The notes beneath the pieces are model-generated. The model was not told the origin of the DNA. It searched no databases and saw only the letters and a list, made by a program, of their open reading frames with translations. Shown piece after piece: positions 1-9,480 of a stretch of DNA of 47,350 bases. The position numbers and the translations under genes were made by a program. The stretch comes from Zygnema cylindricum (taxonomy: Eukaryota > Streptophyta > Zygnematophyceae > Zygnematales > Zygnemataceae), in the NCBI GenBank assembly GCA_037447655.1, contig JBBHKE010002200.1, positions 143,393 to 190,742 of the forward strand. Direction: 5' to 3'. How positions within the stretch are numbered: position 1 is the stretch's first letter; each line of letters starts with the position of its first letter.

Positions 1-690
1 AGTTTTGATCACTACACATGCATCTGATAAAGGTCTAGATGCAGTCATAAGTCAAAAAGTTGGTAAACACTTTCATCCTATTGCTTTTGAGTCTAGAAAA
101 TTCAATGATGTTGAAAAGAACTATCCAACCCAAGAAAAGGGATTACTTGCAATTGTTCATGCATTAGTGAAATGGCGTTGTTATTTGCATAGTAAAGAAT
201 TTTTAGTTCATTGTGATAATAAGGCACTCTCTTATCTACAAAGATTAAGTGATGCACAGATAATGACTCGTAGACAAGTTAGGTGGATGCAAAAATTGGA
301 ATATTTCAAATTTAATTTCAAACATATTCCTGAAAAGACAAATGTAGTCGCAGATCCTTTAAGTACATATTTTGAAATAAGTATTATGGTTCAAGATGAA
401 TTATTTTTAAATTTTGTTAGAAATGGTTATGATAAAGATCCATATTTTGCTGTGATTTGCAAAAATATTCCGGGAGGGAATTTCTGACCCATTCAATGAG
501 AGGCATGTCAAAAACTTTAGAATAGAAGATGGTTTACTGTATCTGCGAATAGGGGATAGGTTTTGCATTCTTGAAATTGGAGACTCAAGAAAACAACTTT
601 TATAGGAAGCCCATGAGCATTTAGTAAATCTTGGTCGAGATAAAACTCTTAGTCGGTTGCAGAGTAGATTGTTTTGGCCAAGGATGACAA
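1..690 (+). pseudogene. Ty3/gypsy RNase H plus integrase zinc-binding fragment
   Basis: This is the 3' part of a gypsy pol. The frame open from 5 to 487 reads as Ty3-type RNase H: AFESRKF, a YPTQEKGLLAIVHAL helix, VHCDNKALSYLQR and a C-terminal KTNVVADPLS. After a stop at 485-487 and a frame change, the H2C2 integrase zinc-binding region follows (GLLYLRIGD, AHEHLVNLGR, RLFWPRM). It breaks off near 690, before the CxxC half, where copia integrase sequence starts. The RNase H closely matches the minus-strand copy at 36683-36883, so both belong to one family. The left end is cut by the window. It is certainly a gypsy fragment; whether it belonged to gypsy A is unknown. Confidence 0.85.
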
Positions 691-691
691 A

Positions 692-1588
692 GGAACTGAT
701 GTTTCGGAGCCAGCTAGGTATGCTTCACATAGAGAGAAAGGATGGATGCTAATTATTACGCATGATAGGTCTAGATACACTAAGGTATATTTTCTTAGAC
801 ATAAGTAAGAGGTACGAAGATGTTTCAAAGAATACAACGTATGGAGTGAAAAATTACATGAAACCTCAATAAAAGAGATAAGAAGTGATAATGGGAGAGA
901 ATACACCTCAAGGGAATTTGAAGAATTTCTTAAATAAGAAGGAATCCACCATGAGAAAACTTTTCCTTATAATCCAGAATACAATGGAGTAGCAAAAAAA
1001 GTAAATAGAACTTTAGGAGATTTGTCGAGAAGTATACTCACTGATAAAATGATAGAATTCCAGTTTTGGACAGAGTTTATAAACCATGCTAACTTCATCA
1101 AAAATAGAGTCATAACTTCAGCAAATAAGGAGGAAACTACGTAAGAGAGGTGGACAGAAAGAAAACCAGATTTGTCAAGTTTGAGAGTGTTCGGAAGTGA
1201 AGTCTACAGTTTGGATTCCGATAAGACTAAATGGAAGTCAGAGGGAAGAGGGAAACCAAGATATATTGTAGCACATGATGAGAGCACAAAAGGATATTGA
1301 GTGTATGACTTGAAAAATAGAGATATTATTCTGGTAAAACATATAGTTTTGATGAATGAAGTAAAGTCAATTGATCCATTCAAATAAAACAAAAAAGTCA
1401 AAATCAGATTTGAGTCAGGTCAGTATTATGACTTTGACTTTGGAAATGAAGCAAAGGAAAACGCGAAGATGTAAAAGTCTGCATATGTACCAAAGGAGAA
1501 GGAGGAAAAGACAACATCCGAGGTAACACCACAATACGAAGTGGAAACCGACGAGGAACATGATAAAACTCCGGAATTGGAAGATAGG
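692..1588 (+). pseudogene. Ty1/copia integrase fragment
   Basis: Translated across frames this is the catalytic integrase region of the half-tRNA copia family: DRSRYTKVYFLRHK, SDNGREYTSREFEEFL, YNPEYNGVAKKVNRTLGD, VFGSEVYSLDSDKTKW and GKPRYIVAHDE, parallel to the C2 integrase at 18600-19375. At least six in-frame stops show it is dead. In the NGVAE-type motif the catalytic Glu is replaced by Lys. It joins gypsy sequence at about 690 and is cut by the gypsy A LTR at 1589, so it is older than that LTR. Neither end shows an LTR of its own. Confidence 0.8.
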
Positions 1589-2552
1589 TGTCAAAGTAAT
1601 AGCGGGTCGAACTTTTTCGTAAAGGGGTAATTAGGTGTTATGATTATAGAGTACTAAATTTGGTAGTCGTCTGCGAAAGAATCACTCGATTTGGAGTTAT
1701 ATATCAAAAGTTATAGCGATGGGTGTATTTAAGCGACAACGCGGGGTCTAAATAACAAGCGGGTATCTTTGAAACGGGTTAAGGGTCAAATTCGGATCGA
1801 AATTTCGCGTGCACGTTTCATAAAGTTCTAATGAAACGTTTGGTACTCACGATGGTTCGTTTCGTACAATTTTTAGTACGTAACGTCACTTTCAGTTTAT
1901 GGAATTTCGTAGGAAGTTTCGCGTGCGAAATTTGCGACGCACGTTCGTGCGAAGTCTCGTTTCGTTTGGCGCGCACTCTTGCACGTAAATGTTACGTAGT
2001 GAAACGTAGCGTTTGATTGGTTAGAAATGCTACTTAGTTAGTAAGAGATTTTGCACATTTTTGCATTGGTCAGTTTAAGTCATTGCTAATCAATAGTTGG
2101 CCAAGGTAAAACCTACTCAACGGAGCGTTGACTCTAGCCTGGCGAGTCCAAGGCAATGATGGATAAATAGTGAATTCTACCAGGAGAGTTAACATTTTTT
2201 TCTTTGGGAAAAGTTTGTAAAATTGAGACTAATCTTGGTCTTGAGCGATTAAAACCAAATTGGAGCATTAACATTTTGGCATTGAAATCTCTTACAAACT
2301 AAGTAGTGTTTTAGTAGTTAGGAGATAGAATTATTAAGAGTGGAGAGTAGAGGAAAACACTTTAATAAGAAGGGTTGAGCCACGAGGGCAAGAGACCAAG
2401 CTAATGTTATGTGGACAAAGCTTCTTCTAATTTAAAGTTTATCTTTATGTGACTGCTTTCTAATGTGGATGTGTATTTTCCAATGTGTGGAATATGTGGT
2501 TGAAATTGATTGGAGTAATGGGAATTTTTGAGAGGTTAGAAATCCTATTACA
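1589..2552 (+). repeat. 5' LTR of gypsy A
   Basis: The LTR begins TGTCAAAG and ends CCTATTACA, two bases before a PBS. It aligns along its length with the inverted copy at 47350-46401. Shared blocks include GCACGTTTCATAAAGT, CGATGGTTCGTTTCGTAC and a stretch ending in TTGGAGCATTAACATTT. The start was set by aligning the two copies, and it coincides with TG. The 5-bp flank is ATAGG (1584-1588); no matching right-hand copy was found because the element is truncated. The 61-aa open frame inside it has no recognisable product. Confidence 0.8.
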
Positions 2553-2554
2553 TA

Positions 2555-2566
2555 TGGTATCGGAGC
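2555..2566 (+). other. Primer-binding site of gypsy A, initiator tRNA-Met 3' end
   Basis: TGGTATCGGAGC differs by one base from TGGTATCAGAGC, the complement of the 3' end of plant initiator tRNA-Met. It sits two bases after the LTR end, the normal place for minus-strand DNA priming. This is the conventional priming mode, in contrast to the half-tRNA sites elsewhere in the window. Confidence 0.85.
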
Positions 2567-3335
2567 TTTGGTTAGAAAAACCAAAGAGAAGTTTGCTCAC
2601 TCAAATATCGACTGCCGTGACCTATGAGGGTGCTCTAACCTGTGTCGGTAGAACCACAATGTGAAGTGGTAGGGGATTGGAGGGAAACTGAGTGATCACA
2701 CTGCCAGCGGCCGCTGGTTAGATGTGGGGTGAGCTCAGGTCCTAAAGACTAAGGCAGGGTGGGCAGTGTAGCCACCGCTGAAGCTCACTCCAATTACTTA
2801 GAGGCCAAACAAACTTGCTTTCTCCTAGCAATGATTCATGTGTAGAGGGAGGGCTTGAAGCCATGAAGGGTGAGGATGTAAGGATTAGAGAACAAAAGAT
2901 CTTGATGTAGTAGAAAATGGGAAATTTGCTAACGCTGGAGAAGGAAAGTGGAGCACTTTACTTCTTCAAGAGCAAAGGAGTCTAGAAATGACTTAAAACT
3001 TTTCAAACCCTAAATTGTTACCTTTGAGAGCTTTTCAATTTTGCTGTTGCAAAATTTATGGTTGAACCTTACCTTTAAGAGCTTTCAATTTTGCTGTTGC
3101 AAAATTTGTGGGGAAATTTTTACCTTTTGCATTAATGTTTGGGAAATTGAAGAACTAAATTTGCACTAACTTACTTTAAATATTTTATTGATTTCTCAAA
3201 TTTTGATCTTTTTCAAAAGATTTGTTAACGAGAAGAAGTCTTGGATTGGAGCAATCAGAGGACTTCAAACATATAGCAAATTTATTTCGGAAATTATATT
3301 CTATTTTTCTTTTACTCTATTTCATTTTTGTGATA
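2567..3335 (+). other. Untranslated leader of gypsy A
   Basis: This 770-bp stretch between PBS and gag has no gene. It is collinear with the minus-strand stretch 46386-45684, for example CTTTACTTCTTCAAGAGCAA and TCAAACCCTAAATTGTTAC. It holds a NotI-like GCGGCCGC at 2707-2714 and a short internal near-duplication (GAGCTTTTCAATTTTGCTG, then GAGCTTTCAATTTTGCTG about 50 bp on). Conservation in both copies indicates it belongs to the element, probably the packaging leader. Confidence 0.65.
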
Positions 3336-4843
3336 ATGGCAAATTCGGCATGGAAACGTCAAATGGAAAATGCCTTGAATGTTTTGAAAAAACGTAGTGT
3401 GAAATTGGTCAAAAGATTTAATAATCATGCTGCTGCTGTGGATGAAACAATTTTCTAATTGAAAAGCGAATTGAAAGTTGTTAAGGAAAATGGGAATGTT
3501 TCAAATGAGAAATTGGATCAGCTTATTAACTTAATTCAGACCAAGAATGATGTTAATGACCAAAAGGGTGAGAGTAGTAAGAGGAATGCCAGTTTTAGGG
3601 AGGATGATCATGATAGACCTAAAAAGAAAAGAGATATGAAATTGTGTATTAGTGAGGCACCATCCTTTGATGGTAAGAACATTGATGAGTTAGATGCTTA
3701 GATTTTTCATATAGAGTATTATTTGGAATCAGAAAAACCGTGATCGTGATGATTACACTTTTTTTGCTGTTAGCTGTCTGAAAGGTGATGCTGAAACTTG
3801 GTATTACATTCAGAGGAGGTCTAATTTGATTTGCTGATAATGCTGATTGGGAAGCTTTTGAGACCGCAATCAAATCGCGTTTCTTGTCCGTCACTTATAA
3901 ATTCAGAATGGAAGAAAAGTGGTTGACCTGTAAACAGACTACATCTGTGAAAGATTATATTGTGGAATTTGACTCATCTAGCATTCATGTCATAGGTTTA
4001 ACTGATGAAATGGCTAGGTTGCATTTCTTGAACTATCTGAATCTTATATTGAAATCAGAACTCAAATATCAAAAAATTATTAATTTGAAGGAATTACAAG
4101 ATAAGTCATTTGAATTAGAGGATCAGTTGGGGTATAATCGTGAAACTCGATCACTCAGAGGAAATTTCAATAAAGTATCAAAGTGGGTTGAGGAGGAATT
4201 TGAGGAAGAAGGTCTGAATGCAGGTCTAGTTAATAGGCAAAATATCTTCAGGGGAAATCAGAAGGGTGGGCAAAATGTTAATGCAGGAAATAAATTTCAG
4301 AATAGAAAGGGCTAGATTAAGAGTCTTAAACTAAACATTAATGCTCCAAAACCTAATTTTACCATTCCCACATACAATATTTGTTAAAAAAGAGGTCATA
4401 GGGCATCTGAATGTGCACAACTGAAGAAAATTAACTGTTATAACTGTGGAGAGGAGGGACATTTCAGCAGAGAATGCTGAAAACCAAAGAAGAAAGTCAC
4501 TTGTTTTAAATGCGCAGGTCCAGATCATTACGCTAAGGACTGTCAGACAAGGGATCTCTTAAAATAGTTGATGTCGATGAAGGTTTTCAGAAAGATATTG
4601 CATTATACCTAGCTGAACAGGAAACCCAAGAGGTGGGAAACGGAAAAGACTAGCAGAAAGTTCTCAGTTGAGTCGACCAAATCCAGAGGTTAAGGAGTTA
4701 ACTCTGAAGGGCAAGCTAATGAATGGAAAGGCTAAGATAAATGAATTTATTATGATTCTAACTATACTCCATAGTTTGAACAATCCTTCTGATGAAACTC
4801 TTAACAAGAGACCTATGTTAGGACAGTTAAGTAACGATGACAC
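3336..4843 (+). pseudogene. gag: gag of gypsy A (Ty3-type, zinc knuckles)
   Basis: Gag starts with ATG at 3336 (MANSAWKRQMENALN), the same start as in gypsy B. The N-terminal part is coiled-coil-like and rich in Lys, Glu and Asn. The capsid-like part reads ISEAPSFDGKNIDELDA, then SVTYKFRMEEKWLTCKQ and EFDSSSIHVIGLTDEMARLH at 3884-4315. The C-terminus carries zinc knuckles: a damaged first one near 4380, then CYNCGEEGHFSREC and CFKCAGPDHYAKDC (both CX2CX4HX4C) at about 4435-4545. Stops at about 3456, 3700 and 4315, and frameshifts between, disable it. The region ends at the solo LTR at 4844, and the protease follows beyond that insertion. Confidence 0.85.
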
Positions 4844-5937
4844 TGTTGAAATTTATGTATTTTCTAGGTCTGTATTGGAAAAATAAATAGAGTGTTGGAA
4901 AAAGGTAATTAATAGTTCACTTCTATATTTTAGTTAGAATTTAAAGAGAGAGAAAGAGAGGACCAAAAGCAGGCCATGGCTGCTGCGTCATTTAGAAGGA
5001 GGCAAAATGAATTAGAAGGTATTTTACTAGTTTTAGTAAAATAGTGCATCTGACCAGATTTGAACCGAGGTCTGCAGAATACTATGCAGACCTACGCCTT
5101 ATCTAATAAGGCACTAACAAAATGATACACATGATATGTTTCATGCATATTTATCTATTGATCTAAAGGACTAATTCGCAGCAGACTAATAAAAACGTGC
5201 ATTAATCAATTCATGCATAGAAGCGAATCGAAGCCGTATAAATACAACTGATCGGACGGCCACCATTACAGCCGCCACCCACAATAAGCTTTCGGCGGCC
5301 TTTGGGGATAGCCTCACGCAGTGCCACGTGGCGCCACATTATTTGATATCGGAGAAGATGGGAGGAGGAACCATGGCTCCCGATTTGGCAAATGTCACCT
5401 TGTAGACCATGTCGTACAATGGTCGTACAATAAGTACATCGCCCATCGTACCTTCTTGTACTATATAGTGTTCCTATTGGACTAGGGTTTAGTAGTAGGT
5501 AGTCGTGAGTAGGCAGACCAAGACTTAGTGATATTTAGGTACCTCTCTAAAAGAGCTTGAAACTATAAAGGTCATCTATGACCAGCCATAACTTGATGGT
5601 CGGGTGAGCAAATTCAGTGATTTTTTTTGCTGCAAACTCAGAGGAGTCCAAGCTACATAGGGCTATAGCCAGTCAGAGTCTTTGCGTGCTAGGGTGGTAC
5701 TTATTCAGTGAGAAAGTCAAAGTGGGGAATATTGTCCAAAATACATATTTAAGCTTTGCATTTTGTGGTGGAACTGAGCACACAGAAGGTCTTCTCTTCA
5801 CACGGGTGAAGGTGTATTGGGTTTCTGATTGTCAAGGGATCATTCATTTGGGTATATATACACTTGGGGTCGGCACTATCTAGATTAGCGTCATTTAGAT
5901 CTGCGATTCTGTGGGCAATGGAGCCTATAGAATTTCA
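4844..5937 (+). mobile_element. Solo LTR, half-tRNA copia family, type II, inserted in gypsy A
   Basis: This 1094-bp sequence begins TGTTGAAATTTATG and ends ATAGAATTTCA. It is flanked by perfect 5-bp duplications GACAC at 4839-4843 and 5938-5942. Gypsy B is uninterrupted at the same point (AAAGACACCAAACAC), which proves the insertion. The last 20 bp read ATGGAGCCTATAGAATTTCA, the gag leader MEPIEF plus two bases, exactly as in C2 and C3. Inside are a TATA-like ACTATAAAGG near 5562, a G-box-like CCACGTGG near 5325, and an antisense tRNA-like stretch at about 5045-5118. Recombination between the two LTRs would have removed the internal region. Confidence 0.9.
5045..5118 (-). other. Antisense tRNA-like segment in solo LTR (type II)
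   Basis: On the minus strand the segment has a D-arm-like hairpin GCCTTATTAGATAAGGC, an anticodon-arm-like hairpin (AGGTCTGCA paired with TGCAGACCT), then a Pol III B-box match GGTTCAAATCT at 5066-5056. It lies at the same LTR position as the tRNA-like segment of type I LTRs. The acceptor stem is poor and there is no CCA, so this is not called as a functional tRNA gene. It could be a fixed tRNA-derived SINE fragment. Confidence 0.5.
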
Positions 5938-5942
5938 GACAC

Positions 5943-6143
5943 CAAACACATTTTGATCAGATTTGAGTCTTTAGTGGAAGGAAAACCATTGAGAGTTATG
6001 GTAGATTCAGGTGCTACACATAATTTTATTTCACATAAGTTTGTTAAGGAAAATAAAATTCTTATAGTCATAAGGGAAAAACCTTTACATATTCAAGTGG
6101 TAAATGGTAATAAGTCCACATTAGATTTACAAACTGACACATT
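5943..6143 (+). pseudogene. Retroviral-type aspartic protease of gypsy A (truncated)
   Basis: Downstream of the solo LTR the gypsy frame continues: an ESLVEGKPLRV strand, the catalytic motif VDSGATHNFISHKFV at about 6001-6045, then VNGNKSTLDLQTD. The D-S-G triad is intact. Gypsy B has the same stretch on the minus strand near 43100. Similarity stops after AACTGACACA at about 6143, where an unrelated short copia piece begins. The second half of the protease and the rest of pol are missing here. Confidence 0.8.
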
Positions 6144-6313
6144 TTATCCCCCCATTCAACAAACTCATCTTATTGTGTCTGTATAATTCCTCCTCCATTA
6201 ACTCCTCCACTAGCTTCTCCACTAGGTTTCGCCGGGGATTTCTCTTTCTACGCCATAGCGGCTTTTTCTCCGCCATACCGCAAGCGTTGCCTGTAACCCG
6301 CTCCGATACCAAA
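6144..6313 (-). pseudogene. 5' end of an unrelated copia element: PBS and gag start
   Basis: The PBS TGGTATCGGAGC is at 6311-6300 on the minus strand, two bases inside the LTR at 6314-6480. After about 23 bp, an ATG at 6276 opens a basic and acidic peptide (MAEKKPLWRRKRNPRR, then a Glu-rich helix) that stays open for about 45 codons until it merges into gypsy A protease DNA. Only the 5' end of the element is present. Gag identity is inferred from its place after the PBS; no gag domain is visible. Confidence 0.5.
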
Positions 6314-6480
6314 TGAAAGATAACAAACCAAAGAATGTATACACAACAAAGAAAGTGTTCTTCCAAAATTGAATATATTTAATACAACCAGAGTACATAT
6401 CTCCTTTAACTGCTGATTTTTCTAAGCCTCCATAATTATCTATGCCTCCAAAAAGGTAACTCTTCCACTAAGTCACAACA
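6314..6480 (-). repeat. Short (about 167 bp) copia-type LTR
   Basis: On the minus strand the sequence runs from TGTTGTGACTTAGTGG (high end 6480) to TTTGTTATCTTTCA (low end 6314), directly before a canonical initiator tRNA-Met PBS. It has TG and CA ends and a TATA-like AAATATATTC. It resembles short LTRs of small plant copia lineages and is not related to the other LTRs in the window. The start was chosen at the only TG giving a TGTTG terminus. No target duplication was seen and the partner LTR is absent. Confidence 0.5.
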
Positions 6481-8452
6481 AATATTTATATGAACACGAC
6501 TAGAGATGGGTAAGAGTCAACGTGGCGAAAATATACGATCGACAAAAGGTAGTCGTCTTCAATTAGTTGACTAACAAGAAAAGTTGACCACCAACCGACT
6601 TAATCAATACGGTACGCCTATAACTTACGTAAACCGTGACCAAACAATTTTCGCGTTAGTTCTACTATTCGACTATGATTTACGCGAAACGAAACAACCA
6701 AAAAAATTCCATGTCACTTCTACGGTACGACTAAGATTTACGCGAAACGAACAAATGATTTCCACATCACTTCAAATACCTAGCGACGAAACTACTTCGT
6801 CCCTGGTCGTCGCTCCTTTAGCTATGAGTTGCTTTGTCGCTAAATGAGTTCTCAGTATTTAATCCCAACAGTTTTGACCGTTTTTAAGCAAGGTAATGTA
6901 CTAAATCTGTTAGTCCGTACTAAAATTGCTCATTATTTAGTACATATACATGATAAATGTCACATAAAGGCTTCAAAATTGAGTGTGTCGCCACGGAAAG
7001 GTGCACTTACATTTGATTCGCAGACATAAAGGCAAAGGAAAATTGAGAGAACATTTTGACACATGTTCAGTTGCTTTATCTGGGAACACAGATAATAATG
7101 ACTTTTGGGAATGTGTACATATTCGTGTTAGGTGAATAAATTAACACTAAATTTTGTTGGCGTTAGAAGGAGACTACTAATGACTACCTTTGTTTAGAGA
7201 ACACTTGTCTGACATTTTTTGGAGGAACTTAAAACATTGTAGATGGCCATATAGGATATGGCAGATAACGACATGTATGACGTCGCTTGTGTACTTGATC
7301 TTGACTACTAAAGTATTACCTATGGAGAACATTCAAATGTGAAAGTCATTAGTGGCTTTTAGATTATGCTTGATAGGCTGTTACCGAATGTGCATGACTA
7401 GACCGAAGCTACATTGAGATTTTTAAGTACAAAAGTCTTTATGGTGTCTTAGGAAGATGCTAGGGTGGAAGTGGTAGCAGTAGTTAAGGATTGTTACCCT
7501 AGCTTGCGAAACGTAATAGTTAGAATCCTTGCTCAGTGCTTTGTTGCCACTTTTCGAATGTTTTCCCTAATCATTCACAATACCCTAATTTATCTTAACA
7601 AATGCGATAATTTGTTGTAACCTAGATCATATACTTAAAAAACAAAAAAGCCTCCATATTACTTCAACCTTTACACTATATTTAATCAACGAATGATTTA
7701 ATTAAACCGGCAACGAAGTATTGATGCCTATATTAGCCCACTACATATCAAAATTATCATCACCCAACAAAAATCAAACGTGTCAATAACTAAACAATGA
7801 AAGAAAAACCAACGAATAAAAAATCCGGTCAGAAATAAAATATGTTAATTGCGTTGAAAAAAAATTGCCCTGATGTTGAGGGTGGATCATACATTTCCAA
7901 AAAAATCCGTACATAACATTACAAAATTTTTTGTATGAATCGTACGATTCGCCCTCAAAACGGGTCTGGACTTTCTAGTATATTAACTTTATGATGTGAC
8001 GTTAAATGACTTTTAAAAGTGTCACAATCATCCGTGTGAACATTGTACAAATTTTCAATAAGGGTGGACATCCAATTTTCTTTTGAAATAGAAAGTATAA
8101 ACCGGTTTCAGGTCAAGGAGTCATTAACCCTAAAACAAAACCATACTCCATTCAACCGTGAAAAGAAACCATACTCCTATTAACCCCAAAAAATGATACC
8201 ACACTTCCCATAGCTTTAAAAGGATAAAAAAATTAAATACATAACACTCGCAAATTTGCATATAACCAATATTAAAACATGGATTTTACTTCATCTCATG
8301 TGTTTCAACCGAAATATAAACATTATTGAAACCCTAACTTACATATATGAAAAACCCTTAAAAACCACATAAATAAAAAGATTATATAACCAACAAACTA
8401 AAGCATTTAACAAACCAAACCACACCTCGAAAATTTGGCGATTTAATAAGTT
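6481..8452. other. No recognisable gene
   Basis: AT-rich sequence. Open frames at 6584-6847 and 6844-7029 have no motif I recognise and are probably chance. A degenerate two-copy tandem repeat of about 58 bp lies at roughly 6660-6775; both copies contain GATTTACGCGAAACGAA and end in a CACTT block. I see no LTR, tRNA gene or coding motif in the rest. Confidence 0.5.
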
Positions 8453-8671
8453 CCAGATGCAATTCTGTGTCCTCCATTGGACTAAGGAATATAGGAAGCC
8501 TGTAAATAGTTTTTAGCTAACCCAATTTAAGCCACAACCATTGCTGCTCAAGAAGGCAAACTAACAGTTTGACAGCACCCCTGTGCAGCCTAGACTCCCC
8601 TGAGTCCGTAGCAAAAAAATCAGTGAAAACGGCCAACCAGCCGATAAGTTATGAGCCGGCAAAAATGCCAA

Positions 8672-8678
8672 TTTTATA
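8672..8678 (-). promoter_or_regulatory. TATA box of type I LTR
   Basis: The minus strand reads TTGTATAAAATTGGC. The motif is kept in the truncated C1 5' LTR and, as TATAAAT at 45018-45024, in the solo LTR. It lies about 195-200 bp before the gag ATG at the LTR end, a suitable position for the U3/R boundary. In the C2 and C3 LTRs it has decayed to GTACGAATT. Confidence 0.6.
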
Positions 8679-8914
8679 CAAAGCTATCTTAGAGAGAGGT
8701 GACTACCTACCAAATTTTCCTAAGTCCTAAATCCCTCTCACAACCCCTATCTACTGAAGTACGGACCAATCACATGATTGTAAAGTACACAAAGGTACTA
8801 TGGCCGATGTCCTTTCTGTACGGCCTGGGTACGACAATGCCATTGAGTGGACGCGTGTCACTCTTCCACTCGTCCATATGTTTCCTCGAATTCGTGCGAC
8901 CAAATGTTATCCCT

Positions 8915-8922
8915 CCACGTGG
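8915..8922. promoter_or_regulatory. G-box-like CCACGTGG in LTR U3
   Basis: The palindromic ACGT-core element lies about 240 bp upstream of the LTR TATA box. The block around it, GGCGCCACGTG with a second ACGTGGC nearby, recurs in whole or part in every LTR of this copia family in the window. In plants such elements bind bZIP and bHLH factors; a role in driving the LTR is inferred only from position and conservation. Confidence 0.4.
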
Positions 8923-9181
8923 CGCCAGGTCACGCCACGTCCGTTAACGCCAAAGTGACCATTCCGCGATCTCGGCAGTGATATGCGCCGTCGGATTAAA
9001 TTCGATATTAAATGTCGACCGTCGAAACAAATGTCCGATTCATTTGTTTTGTGCAAAATGACGTGCGCACTGAAATTTTTACTAGTTTTATGTTCCTTTG
9101 TTCACATATCAGTTAATCGGTTTCAAGACAATGTATAAGTTTAAATACGTATCACACCCCATGTAATTTAACGGACTTCAC

Positions 9182-9252
9182 GACAGACTGGTTAGAGCTA
9201 GCGGCTACGCCGTACTCTATCGGTGGGAGGTTCGAGTCCTACCGGACTCAAC
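9182..9252 (+). other. tRNA-like segment (A and B boxes), antisense in the C1 3' LTR
   Basis: An A-box-like TGGTTAGAGC begins at 9189 and a perfect B box GGTTCGAGTCC is at 9229-9239, 40 bp further on. That is internal Pol III promoter spacing. The segment ends with a CCGGACTCAA acceptor-like block. Acceptor pairing (GACAGAC with CGGACTC) is poor and there is no CCA, so I do not call a tRNA gene. The same segment occurs at 14452-14499 and on the minus strand at about 44445-44509, always antisense to the LTR. Confidence 0.55.
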
Positions 9253-9464
9253 CTTTTGTTGAGAGTGACATTAGTCACTCTTTAGTCCTGCCTGCTGAAC
9301 TAAGGCAGCCATGGCTCAACCACCCTCCCTATCCTTCAGTGACTACAACAAGTATGGGGGCTAGAGAGAGGAGGTGGAGGCAGGTTGCTCGCCTTGTTCT
9401 TTTTCTTTTTTATACTAACATATTTATACCTAGAAAATACTCTAAAAATCTATTAATTTCAACA

Positions 9465-9480
9465 CTCCCGTTATTTTCTA
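9465..9480 (-). other. Polypurine tract of C1
   Basis: The minus strand reads TAGAAAATAACGGGAG directly before the LTR start TGTTG. It is the counterpart of AGAAAATAAAGGGAG in C2 and primes plus-strand DNA synthesis. One purine is changed to C relative to C2. Confidence 0.75.

Larger units (their letters stand above)
8458..9464 (-). repeat. 3' LTR of copia element C1 (type I)
   Basis: This 1007-bp LTR reads on the minus strand from TGTTGAAATTAATAG (9464) to ACACAGAATTGCA (8458). It matches the solo LTR at 44234-45239, whose ends are fixed by a target duplication. The outer flank is CCAGA (8453-8457). The last 20 bp read ATGGAGGACACAGAATTGCA, the gag leader MEDTEL with the first two bases of a Gln codon, here without gag behind it. 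The LTR also contains a TATA box, a G-box, two leader hairpins and an antisense tRNA-like segment. Confidence 0.9.

Noticed and set aside
2700-2720. NotI-like GCGGCCGC as a cloning-vector join
   Set aside because: The surrounding leader is collinear with gypsy B on both sides, so this is genomic sequence with a chance site.
6584-7029. Two adjacent plus-strand open frames as a host gene
   Set aside because: Short, low-complexity translation containing a duplicated segment, with no motif and no splice or promoter evidence.
9182-9252. A functional nuclear tRNA gene in the C1 3' LTR
   Set aside because: The A and B boxes are good, but the acceptor ends do not pair well, position 14 is not A, and the same segment is repeated in other LTRs. 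It is a tRNA-like part of the LTR.
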